From contig OZ037766.1 in the NCBI GenBank assembly GCA_964035545.1, positions 32,493,773 to 32,557,772 of the forward strand: DNA of 64,000 bases, read 5' to 3'. The notes beneath the pieces were generated by a model. The model saw only the letters and a list, made by a program, of their open reading frames with translations. It had not been told where the DNA came from and ran no database searches. Within the stretch, counting starts at the first letter, position 1; every line of letters starts with the position of its first letter. Below, piece after piece: positions 12,340 through 23,844 of the stretch. The position numbers were made by a program, and so were the translations under genes. Source of the stretch: Bugula neritina (Eukaryota; Bryozoa; Gymnolaemata; Cheilostomatida; Bugulidae).

Positions 12340-13171
12340 ATGTCTTTCTGCTAATCAAATACAGTACATCTTTTAGTGTGTAAACATTGAGCTCTTTAGT
12401 GTGTAAACATTGAGCTCTTTAGTGTGCAAACATTGAGCTCTTTAGTGTGTCTGGTAGCAGAAGAACCTCAGCATGTTATATACCAGCTGCATTCATTGTT
12501 TGAAAACAAACTATATAACATAAACACTGGTTTCTGCTGTCTAAGTGTTGCAGCAAGACAAGCTACTCTAGTATAATGGTGACTCACTGTCTGCTATATA
12601 TATATTATTATTATAATATTTTAATTAGATATTTGGAACCGATCACAATCTACTATACTTTGACGACAGCAAGGGTCACTCTATCTGTGACAGCTGCGAT
12701 ATACTATTCCAGGCACTTGACACACTATAGTCACCTACATACTCACCTGTAATCTCTTAACCAATCATATTTGCTCTCTCAATCAATCAGCCAATGAACA
12801 ACAACCTCTGAGCTCTATATTAATTGTATTGTAAAACCTAATGGCAGCAGGAATTTGTCTTCTTTCTTTTTATTATAAACATTTTCACAGAACTCTGACA
12901 TGTTTACATAACTTAAATTCATCTGTTGATATTACATAAAACAGAACAAGGCTTTCTCCTGGCATTCTTATTCGCTAATAATTAAACTCCATCACAGTTA
13001 CACCAAAACAAGTTAAGCTTAGATTTACTTTGTAATTGATCTCTGGTCAGACTACAAGCTTGCTTATATGTAGTTGTGAAGAACCAAACCATGCTATATG
13101 TTGACGCAAAGTGTAGAATTATCTAGTAGATTGATGAACCTTATATAGCTTCTTGCTTCTCTGCAGCATTG
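12340..13171 (+). promoter_or_regulatory. R block, copy 1: candidate promoter and non-coding first exon of gene B
   Basis: A ~0.8-kb block present four times in the window, upstream of genes B, C and (further out) D, and once downstream of B. It starts with a 23-bp repeat array (3 copies at 12372-12440). It holds two CCAAT boxes (12761 and 12791) and a TATA-like TATATTAA at 12816-12823. It ends with a consensus splice donor, CATTG|GTGAGT, at 13171/13172. A matching acceptor, TTATAG, precedes 14247, so a non-coding leader spliced to 14247-14315 is plausible. Donor and acceptor are both conserved at gene C. Promoter function is inferred. Confidence 0.45.
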
Positions 13172-13344
13172 GTGAGTTTTAAATTCTAGTTTTTTCGAAA
13201 CAATTTTTTTGACTTCAAGTATGCAATTGACAGCAAATATTGTAATTCTGAACATGTATGTATAACTTATTTTTAGTTAAGCACCAGTATATGTACTGCA
13301 GTGGACTTTATGCACTAATCAATTGTAGAAAAAGTTGTGTTTTT

Positions 13345-13407
13345 TCAAATAAACATCAGATAAATTGACCGTTATCATTTGGTCAATTTATCTGATGCTT
13401 ATTTGAA
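13345..13407. repeat. Stem-loop with ~27-bp arms
   Basis: TTCAAATAAACATCAGATAA... on the left pairs with its inverted copy ending ...GCTTATTTGAA, with one mismatch and a 10-bp loop GTTATCATTT. The counterpart upstream of gene C (45115-45177) has several arm mismatches. Confidence 0.8.
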
Positions 13408-14297
13408 ATATTATATACACTTGATGGAAGCTGCTGAGTATATAGCACTTTAAATAACAGAGTAAATTTTAATATTTCCTATTTTGAAATTACTATTCAT
13501 TAAACACTACACAGTGATAAAAGTATATAGGAACTGGCCATAAACCCTACTAAAATGTATTAACCAATAAAATTTTCTAAAATCTTATAGAAGATGTTTT
13601 TAAAAGGCTTAAGATGGCATATATAGGCTACAGTCAAAATTGACAATAAAACTTTATCAAATTACAGTGAATTAACAACTTCATTCAACGTTTAAGCCAA
13701 CTCAGTGATAAAGCTTAACTGCTGAGCTGGCTTAAAAGCTAAAAAAATTAAACTTTTTGAATCCAGTTTCATGTGGGCCAGGCTGTATTTAGTAGCATTT
13801 ATAACTGTAGAGTGCAATGAAAGTCAGCAATAGTTAGCATTGGTACTGTGCATGTTTTAATAATGTTATCAGAATGAGTTCAGACAAAATATTTATATAT
13901 ATATAGAAAGAGAGCTTGTTTAAACTTTGGATGCTAAATATTCAACTAGATAAGATGGTTTGTCAATAGAATTTTTCATAGACAAACTACCAGTCAATTA
14001 GTTTACAAGTGTGATGTTTTAGTCTCTGATATTCTTTTTATGTCTGAAAAGATCATGTTAGATATATGTATATATCCTCAAATGAAATGACAAGTTTTGT
14101 TGGAAAGTTAATTATTATAGTTTGTGTATTTGTTTGGAGTTATACTAATTACTAATTATTCATGACTTTTACAAGAACTTCTGTGGATTACATATAATTG
14201 AACAATGCAGATACTTACATGTATACATACTCTTTCCATATTATAGACAATGATGGTAACTCCTATATACAACAACTTGTGAAATAACAGAAGTAAA

Positions 14298-17200
14298 ATG
14301 GATGATGAGTTTGTGGTGAGTATGTTGATAGATTTAAAAGGCCAACACTTGTAGCCAGTATTAGAGTATCATATTATAGTATCTATATACAGTATATATA
14401 GCGTGTTATACTACCACATACAATACATGCAATATTATTGCATATGTATGCAACAATATAACATAGTACGTGTATAATATAATAGTAAAATAACATACGT
14501 GTGTAGATACCCCCAGAAGAGCTGAAAGCATTTAAAGAAGCTTACTGTGGTGCACATGGTGGGAAATACAACCTGGAAGTGTCTAAACCTTACCTAGAGA
14601 AGTTAGCCAATGGGTATCTAGAGAAATACAAAGCATCTGATGATTGGACAGATATCCTCAAGGTAGAAGCTTTAGTTATAGTCACCTTCAACTATTACCA
14701 TGTCTGCCCATTTTTTCTGAAGCCCATTTGTTATTGCTGTGTGCACGCAGTTTTTATTGAATTTTCTGCAGTGGACATATCTCTAATTATGAAGCTTTTC
14801 ACATATGATAGTTTATAAAGTAATTTAATTTAACAACTTAGCTGTAGCTTTTAATTCAGCAAAATAATATAGATACAAGAAAATCATATAAAGAATGGCA
14901 GCATAATAAAAATAGTGTCTGCTGTATGTTTTAGGCACATGCTCTTTATAACTCCGTTTCTGTGAGAGTAAGTCAAGAAAATGTGGAATTCTGGAAGCAG
15001 AAAGCTTTCAAGACTCAAAGTTTGTATTGGAAAGAGGATAGAGCCTGGAGCTATGAGGTACAAAAAGACGTAACATGCAAGTTAACAAACACTCTTTCAC
15101 AAATTAGGGAGATGGTAAGAAGTCAAGTTGATCAGGCAGACAAGCTTGTAATCAAACTTGACAAACAAAAAATATCAAGCGTTGAATTCATAGACACGTT
15201 TGTCACTAATATTGAAAAGATTTCACTGGAAAGCACAGAGCAAATGGTTGGATTTGCAAAAATGGTCTTTGAATACAGTGTTGAAAGCCTGATTTCTCAG
15301 CCTCCCTGTAGTTTCTGTGTGGTGGCACTCGGTTCTTTGGCTAAAGGTGAAGCTACTCCGTACTCAGATATCGAGTACCTTTTCCTAATTGAAACGGCAA
15401 CACTCGATAACATCACCTACTTTGAGAGATTGGCTTTGTCAAGCTATTTTATAATAGGCAACCTGGCAGAAACCCCACTGGGGTATCTATCAGTGTTGGA
15501 GCTAAGGAGATGGTTTGAAGATGCCCAGGTGAGTGGTTTTAAAATAGATGGACTGAAGAAAGGCGCTGGAAGCATACCCACAGGGAATGGTACTGATGTG
15601 CAGAAAAACCATTTTATCGCTACTCCTTCACAGCTTCTAGAAAGCTATGAACAAGTCTTGAATAATCCAAAAAAGAAGGATTCGATTAGGGGAGACCTCA
15701 CAGCAAAACTGCAGTATACCAGGCTAGTATACAGTCATGGAAAAGACGCAGACAAGCTGCTTAGAGAGTTTGTTGAAAGAAAAAATATGTTGCAGCCTAA
15801 AAATGTCAAAAGGCATAGGGCCAATAGAAAAATGTTCGTTTCTGATGCAAAAAAGTTTGGTTTCCAGCCTACTGAGGAGTTGATAAACAATGGATTTTCT
15901 ATCAACACCAAAAAGGAATTATACCGATACCCCTCTATTCTTCTGTACAACCTCTCTATTATATTTAGCTCCTCATTTTTGGACTCGTGGACAACATTGA
16001 ATATTTTGTTTCAACAGCAACTCATTTCCAGCTCTGTGCACAAATTTTTGCAGTTCCTACTTTCATGTGCATGCTATTTGCGTCTTTCGACTTACCTGTT
16101 CTACAACTCAGCTGACAACAAGTTATCAGTCTTACCTAAAAACTATTTCCCTTCTCAAATTACTCAGCCAGCAATCAAAGGAGAAGTGAGTTCAGGGCAA
16201 AGATGGTTTTTGTCTCAGACATTGTTTCACCTCCATTGCGACTATTCAATTCCATTAAAGAAGCATGTTGGCAGCTGCACAGTTGATGATATCGAGCAAA
16301 TGATTAAAAAAGAAATAGAAAAGCCAATTTGGTTGGTAAAGTTCCAAGTTTTTCACTGCTGCAACCGCTGGTTTAAAGGCAATGACCATTTTGAAAAGCA
16401 AATTGGAAGTAAGAATCTGCTTACAAATTCAGAAAAAGTTATTCACGAAATTCAAAGCGTAGTTCACGGTGGCTTTTCAGAAGTATGGAACTCTGTTAAA
16501 GCACTAACCTATTCTATGTGTGAAGAAAGGAAATACAAAGAAGCTCTGGAATATCATCTTGCAATACAAAGAATGATTGAGGATGGCCATGGCTCGGAAA
16601 ATTTCCAGGAGCAACAGCTTATTATGGCTGATTCAAAGGCTGAAGCTGCAGATTGTTATTATGGTCTGATCAATTACACAAAAGCAGTGGAGGAATACAA
16701 ATCTTCGTTAGAAATCCGTAAAAGGCATTTGAAAAGCAATCATGAGTTGCTAGCAAAAACAGAATTTTGCATTGGACGAGTTTACAACATGTTGTATCAG
16801 TATGTTGAAGCTCAAGATCACCTTTTTAAAGCCCTTGAAATTTGCCATCTTCTGGCATCCAGAGAGATTGAAAACAATTATTATGGGGAGATAGTATACT
16901 CAGATGAAAATGTTGAACCATTGGTAGATCTTCTGAAAGAGAATCCAGAAGGCAGACTCAAGTATCTTAACAACCCTTCCATTATTCTTGCTCATGTCTT
17001 GTGGACCATCGGACTCAACTACTCCTACACCAAGTACTATCGGTTTGCTTTCTTGTATTTTGAGAAAAGCAAGGAGATGTTCTACGGGAGATACGGAAGT
17101 GAGGCATGTCACCGAGATATTGCTCACATAATGTTCGCATTAGGCAGCGCATGTACAATGCTAGGACGACATCAAGATACCGAGGAATACTTCAATCGAT

Positions 17201-17826
17201 GCTTAACTATGACCACTCAGTTGTATGGACAAAAGAGTAAGTTCAAAGCTGCTGTCTTACACTACTTTGCCACAAAAAGCTCTCCAACATACCATAACAT
17301 TTTAGTCAAGGTGTTCCTCAGTCTACCCCGCTACCAAGTTCTACATGCACAATCGGCAGTTGTGATTGCGCAGTATGGCCTACATCTAGTCCATACTGGA
17401 AAGAATTATTTGGCCAATTTTGCACTAAGTGAGGCAATAAAAATGTTTCAGGCCGTAGCAAAAACAGCAGAAAACAAAGAATGCTTAGATTTGTATATTT
17501 CCCTTGCTAAAGCCAAGTTAGCATTAAGTTATTGGAAGCAAGGAAATGTGAGTCTTGCTGAAAAGACATATGATGAGTCGCTGTCTCTGTTGATCAACTT
17601 AGAGAAAACATTCCCAAAGGCAGCAGCTCTAGAAGTAGGAGAAATACTTCAGAGCTTGGGCGACATGTACGACTCAATTGGACAACATGAAAAGGCTTTG
17701 ATACACTTTCAAAGAGCAAAAGAAAAATTTATTTTCGCTTCAGATGATTCTTCTCATCCAAAAATCCGCGAATCTGAGCTTCAAATTCAATTTATTCGAA
17801 GCAAAACAGACAATACTATTGTTTAG
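14298..17826 (+). CDS. Gene B: GlnD/DUF294-type nucleotidyltransferase plus TPR protein, three exons
   Basis: Exons 14298-14315 (MDDEFV, donor GTGAGT), 14507-14662 and 14935-17826, all phase 0; ~1,021 aa. The NTase signature GSLAKGEATPYSDIEY lies near residue 190 and FKIDGLK near 260, with the acidic residues intact. A DUF294-like helical region follows (NTKKELYRYPSILLYNL). From ~residue 570 to ~985 there are TPR-like helical pairs, including a segment conserved in all copies (ENPEGRLKYLNNPS, GSEACHRDI). Ends KTDNTIV. No signal or membrane segment. The upstream region and first part of exon 3 resemble gene C; from about 15650 to the 3' flank it resembles copy E. Candidate AATAAA at 18316-18321. 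Intact, so probably functional; substrate and partners unknown. Confidence 0.88.
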
Positions 17827-19367
17827 TAAACTTACTGCTGCTGTACCTGGCTTTTACTTTGCACTATATCCTGTGAATTACCTAGCACTGTCATTTGAGT
17901 GTTTTTATTACATGATTGACTTTGACAATTATACCTGTATCGATTTTTGCCAATATAGATTGCTGTCTTTGTTAGATGTTTGCACATTGTACTCTGAATG
18001 ATGATACTGACTGATTTCACTCAGCTTGGTGATTTATACACTCTAAACATGTTTTATGCTATGTAGAATATGGTAATGAAAGTATTCAAACTAGTACCAC
18101 CATTTATATGTATACATTTTTTACCTTTTGCATTAATACCTTGCTGTAGTTGTCCTATATTGTAAAGTTTCATGCTCATAGAATGTTTTTAGAAGAACCT
18201 GTTAATGAAAAGCAATACATATAATAATGAACAACCATTCTATGCAGTAATTATTTTTGAATTTCATCTTGCAATAAGAGTTACACCATATGCAGCCATT
18301 TATCATAATAAGTGGAATAAAACTTCAAATTATATCAGCATCTGTAACTAACAAATAACTTGAGGCATTCAATTTTACAATGCAGATGTGAGTCTAAAAT
18401 AGTAATTAAAGATTTCCTGGCACATTCGACTTATATGTAATAATAAAATATTTTTATATATCAAATTTCATCTACATACTGTTTTCAAGTTGTACACTTA
18501 AGCGAATTCCCTTTAAAAATAATTTTGAGTGCACATGTTCTGAATTGATTTGGGATTTCTGATTGCTTGCAAATGGCATATTTGGTTGGCTTTAGCTTTG
18601 AGCTGCTATATTATAAAACTTATCCTGATTAAAGCTAATTTCCATTGCGTGTTATTTTTAGCTGCTGCAGCACACAGTCTATAATTATTACTTAGACTGA
18701 GCTGGTTGAAAATTTGACACTTTAAAGTTTCAAGGTTTAATGAAAAACATTCTCGAGTCAAGGTTACATCAGCAACATGTTCAAGCTAGGATCAGAAATT
18801 CTTATGGTATTGAGATATCACATGCCACGTTCACATGTTGAATTCTGTGATGTTAGCCTTTCTAAACATAACTAATGCAACTTTATAGTCACTACCCTCG
18901 TGAGAATCCCTGATGGAAAGGGTTTTTGTTAAATTGGGCTAAGGATGAATTCAGATGGGGCGCAGGAGCAATTATGACTGAATGCTCTTCCTAACTTCAC
19001 CAATGGCCTTAGTTTGACCCCATGAATTTGGGGTGACTATATAGGCAAACACTTTAACCCCTAGACCATGGTGTTAGCCTTTCTACATAAGCTTTAAATT
19101 GGTGAACACACAGGAATGAATAAAACTATGATGTAAATACACGCAGTCATACTATAAGCAATAATACAAAATATTATGTATATAGAATAATTTTCTATAA
19201 AGAATATTGTTCTATTCATAATATTCTGTACAGAATACTATATACGTATAATATATTCTGCGCATATATGAAATGTACATTCATATATAATATAATGTAC
19301 ATATCATATACAAAACATTCTGTACAGAATGCATCTCCACAGACATTATAAAATTACTCAGATACAG
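17827..19367. other. 3' flank of gene B, inverted copy of the E 3' flank
   Basis: No exon recognised. The stretch matches 57923 down to ~56400 on the other strand almost throughout, including a SINE insertion at 18865-19071 and the AT-rich 19130-19340 part with its GTACAGAAT palindromes. Confidence 0.7.
18865..19071 (-). mobile_element. tRNA-derived SINE with 14-bp target-site duplication
   Basis: Flanked by the direct repeat TGTTAGCCTTTCTA (18851-18864 and 19072-19085). On the minus strand the head reads like a tRNA: A-box-like GGTCTAGGGGTTAAAGTG and B-box-like GGGGTCAAACTA. The body is ~200 bp. The same insertion is present in the E 3' flank (56689-56892), so it predates that duplication. 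Confidence 0.8.
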
Positions 19368-20140
19368 TAAACATTGAGCTCTTTAGTGTGTAAACATTGA
19401 GCTCTTTAGTGTGTCTGGTAGCAGAAGAACCTCAGCATGTTATATACCAGCTGTATTCATTGTTTGACAACAAACTATATAACATAAACACTGGTTTCTG
19501 CTGTCTAAGTGCTGCAGTAAGACAAGCTACTTTAGTATAATGGTGACTCACTGTCTGCTATATATTATTATTATAATATTTTAATTAAATATTTGGAACC
19601 GATCACAATCGACTATACTTTGAAGACAGCAAGTGTCACTCTATCTGTGACAGCTGCGATATACTATTCCAGGCACTTGACACACTATAGTTACCTACAT
19701 ATTCACCTATAATCTCTTAACCAATCATATTTGCTCTCTCAATCAATCAGCCAATGAACAATGGCCTCTGAGCTCTATATTAATTGTATTGTAAAACCTA
19801 ATGGCAGCAGGAATTTGTCTTCTACTTTTTTATTATAAACATTTTCACAGAACTTTGACATGTTTACATAACTTAAACTCATCTGTTGATATTACATAAA
19901 ACAGAACAGGGCTTTCTCCTGGCATTCTTATTCGCTAATAATTAAACTCCATCACAGTTACACCAAAACAAGTTAAGCTTGTTGGATTTACTTTGTAATT
20001 GATCTCTGGTCAGACTACAAGCTTGCTTATATGTAGTTGTGAAGAGCCAAATCACGCTATGTACGCTGACTCAAAGTGCAGAGTAATCTGGTAGATTGAT
20101 GACACTTATATAATTTAATCACTGCCATATTCCTGGGTTT
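19368..20140 (+). repeat. R block, copy 2 (downstream of gene B)
   Basis: Same content as the R block upstream of B: two copies of the 23-bp repeat, then CCAAT-containing sequence and the AATGGCAGCAGGAATTTG stretch. The terminal donor has decayed (CATTGGTGAG is CATATTCCTG). No TPR gene follows, so it looks like the promoter relic of a lost copy. Confidence 0.7.
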
Positions 20141-23100
20141 GAATCTCTAGGTTTTGCAAAACAAAATTTTGACGTGGAGTATGCAAAAATTCAAGATTTA
20201 CAAAAGTGGCTTCTTCCACGGATTTCCTAAAGTTTGCTGGTATCATTGCAACTTGCTCTGGGTCATTTATATTTGAATATGTTTGTGGGTTATTGAATAC
20301 ACTTTTTCTAAAAATTAGGCTTATCTACTGGGTATTCAGAATCATTCTCAGGCATTATATTATGACATAATGTCCATACATTTCAAGGTAAAAATGGCAA
20401 ACTCAGTTATAGATATTATACACAAGGTTTAAAGCTTTTTTGCAACTTACTATAGCCTTGACCTGTACAATAGACTTCTGATAGTTTAAACAACAGAATA
20501 GCTGGATTTTCAGTCTCCAAAATGAGAAAGTCTCATGTTTTGGTTTAGAGTTCAACAGAGTTTAACAAAATATCAAATGCTTTGTACTCGATTGCTTGGA
20601 GGAAATTGGGGACAACTCCTTCATAACACAAACCATTTAGCCACATTTGAGATTGAGTGAACAACTCCCTCTTCTTCATATCACTTATAGAATTGAGAGG
20701 GCAACTCTCTCAATTTTCTGAGAAGACTCTAAATAAAACCCATTGTTGAACTTTTCATTTTGCTCTGTTTTCGGAGTTTCTTCAGTGTATATACAGCGTT
20801 GGATATTATAGCGCTAAGGCCTTAAAATTGTAGCTAAAGTTCACTAATTAGAATATTCAGTTTTAGAAACAAGTGATCTGCATTTAAAAATAAAATCCAT
20901 AAAGAAAAAATAGGCCTAATCTCGTAGTTTTTAATAATTAGGCCAGTGCTTTTAAATGCTTAGAAATTGTCTTGTCAAAATCGCAGTGTCATATGTTTTG
21001 TTAATATAATTTCTACTTTCATATTTTTTACTGATAATTTTTTGAATAGTTTTGCAAATACTGATTTTTTGTCATGCTACATTAAATAATAGTAAAATGG
21101 TATTGCCAAGTACCCTCGATTTAATCTGAGTTATTAATTAACTCTACCATAGTTATGACCTCAAATGTTTCCTAGTGATCACATCCAAGGAACCTCTGCA
21201 GTTGAACTCAGCTATTGCGTATTAATTGTCCTCCCTTTCACAACACTGCGCGAGCACAATTAGCAGAGGTATTTTATAACAAGTGGGTGCATGGAGTTTA
21301 TTCTATACAATATAGATGCATGAATGTACGTGGTATTCACACTAGGATATAATATTGTTATTGCAAAGTCAATGAACTGAAACACGACGTCACAGGTTAA
21401 TCCACAACAAAGCTTACTGAAGCGTGCGTTAACCTCTAAACTGCTATAATATATTATATTATCTGTAACTTGATCTAAATGATAATCACTGGTATAAAGT
21501 AAGCTCCATTCAACTCCCATTCATTCCTATTCAATAATTTCGTTTTGATAAAACGTAGTAAAATATTTAAACTGAAACTTATTTTGTCTCCAGAAGAAAG
21601 AAGAATGTTTATTGTGACATTTATGTGTAAGTTACTCCCTCTAAATACTATTGGCTTTTTTGTCACCTGATTTTTGTGTGTAAATATTGTTCTTTTAGAA
21701 GTTAGGTTTAAATCTGCATTATTCTTAAAAGATAAATATGTCATGCTTCAGTTTTTTATAATTAAGTTATTTCTATATTAAATAACAATATATTATAATC
21801 GAATTTTACTGAAAAAAAAAATTACTTACCTAGTCTTTTACTCAAATGTTACCATCATTAAACCACTGCCATCTAAATTTTTTGAAACTAAACGAAAAAG
21901 TTTTAAAAAATATACCTTATCAAGTGCAACTTTTCTTTATCTTTCTCAAAAATGCTATTATATTGCGGTAGACTTGAAAGCACAAAGAATTGATCATTAA
22001 AACAAAATGCAAATACATACAAGCTTGCTGCGAACACGTGAAAACTAATAATAGCTATAGGTGTTTTATTTTGAACGTATGAGTTTGAATAATGAAAATT
22101 TATTTATAATTGGCCCTATTATATACGAGAGAACATATACAGACTTAAAGAGGGAGAAAGACATAAAATAGTTACCAGTTAAAATTTCGTTTATGTAAAT
22201 ATTATATAATGCTAAGAACTATCATCACAGTAAAGCACAGGAGCAACCGGTTGCCATTCAGGGTCAAAAGTTCGTACATCGTTTAACTTATAATTATACA
22301 TAATAAAGTCAGTCATAGTACAACACAGCACCAAAAGTGTGCACTAGACTGAAGGGTACTGCTGTACTGCAGTGTCACATTTTACTTAGAAACATGTAGA
22401 CAGATAAAATTTCATAAATTATAATGTAGATGTCAGTTTATAGTGTATTTACTGTAAGCAGATGGTAAGTGCAATCACAGCTAGCCAGATTTTCTAGCAA
22501 TACATTATTGATAAAAAGATCATAGTATATACGTGAACACAATCAGTGAGCCTAGCTAAACCTAGAACATAATATGTGCACCTAAAACACTAAATTTAGT
22601 AAAAAATTAGCAAAACACAAAATAAAAGTATGTAGAATAACTGTCCATATACTGTGAAAGATATGTTAAGCTGTTAAATAGAAAATAACTGGTCATATTA
22701 GCTGTCACAATGAGTTTATTCGTCAACCAGGCAATTCTTCATTGAAGTTCCAAACTTTACAAAAATATCATAAAAATCGAGAAAAATAAAGTTGGTAAGC
22801 CTAATTAAAGGGGTGTGAAAAAGTATACTGCACAATTATTTCTGAATAAGCCAGCTATAATGCAAATATATGTTATGGTTAGTTTTACTTTTACACTCAC
22901 TGGTGCAGTCATGCAGTGCATGGTAAAAAGTTAGTTTTAACTGAAGATATTTTATGAGCTGCAAAGTAAAATATCTTGGTTCACGAAGCAATTAACATAA
23001 ACTAATAAAACCTTCACAGAGATTATCAGTCTGAAGTCTGTTATTATAACAGATGATGGCTATAGGATTATTATAATTTATAGGTTTTATTGTTCACATA

Positions 23101-23823
23101 GCATGTTAGCTATAGTTTAGTACAGAGAGAGTGGAATCAATGTGTACCAAATCATTAGCTATATTTAACTAAAACTTTTAATTATAGCTTTTCCCTGAAA
23201 GCTTTTTATAGCCTTTTCTCTGAAAGCTTTTTATAGCTCTTTCATTGAGAGTTTGCATGGTAAAAATGGTATTATGATGCAACGGTTTACTATTTAGCTT
23301 TGCTATAAAAGTTAGTATGTAATGTGAGTTTTGCTTGGGGCTCTTTGCTTCACATCATGGACACATTTCCATCCCACCCGTGGCAGGTTTAGGAACACGG
23401 CCTAAACTAAACTTTACATAAATAGAACTAAGTCAGTATACTGTCATTTACATGGCACCAGCATTTTAGCCTATTCTTAAAATATGTTATATATGGTCTA
23501 AATTACTTTTACTTAGCTGTAAAATTGTATGAATGTCAATAACGTTATTTCTGACACTTGAATTACCTTCTACTATTTCATTCAGTTGGGTGAACAACCT
23601 GCATAGTAAAGTTTCTAACCTATCGGTCATGTGTAACCTAATCCGAGCTACAGAATAAATGTTAGTTTTTATATAGGGTTATGACGATGCATTTATTGAG
23701 ACAAGGCGTGTCATATACCTGAACGTAGTAGTAGTGGTAAAGAGAAAAGTTTGTGTATGTAACATTGCAGTTTCAAGTTCAATGCAACACTGCATAATCA
23801 ATCATATGCTTTCTATTTTTCAG
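20141..23823. other. Sparse region before the lectin gene
   Basis: 20141-20970 is alignable in reverse complement to 55560-54545 (between the R block and gene D). From 20970 to 23823 I see unique AT-rich sequence and no exon that I can support. The first coding exon and promoter of the lectin gene should lie here but were not identified. Confidence 0.5.
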
Positions 23824-23844
23824 CATTGCTAGCCGCTGCCTGGG
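23824..23844 (+). other. Candidate 21-nt exon encoding the end of a signal peptide
   Basis: Bounded by TTTTTCAG and GTATGT. In the frame required by the next exon it encodes LLAAAW and then G at the junction with GASQLDVA, a typical hydrophobic core and cleavage region. The exon with the start ATG, which must end in phase 1, was not found upstream. Confidence 0.4.
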
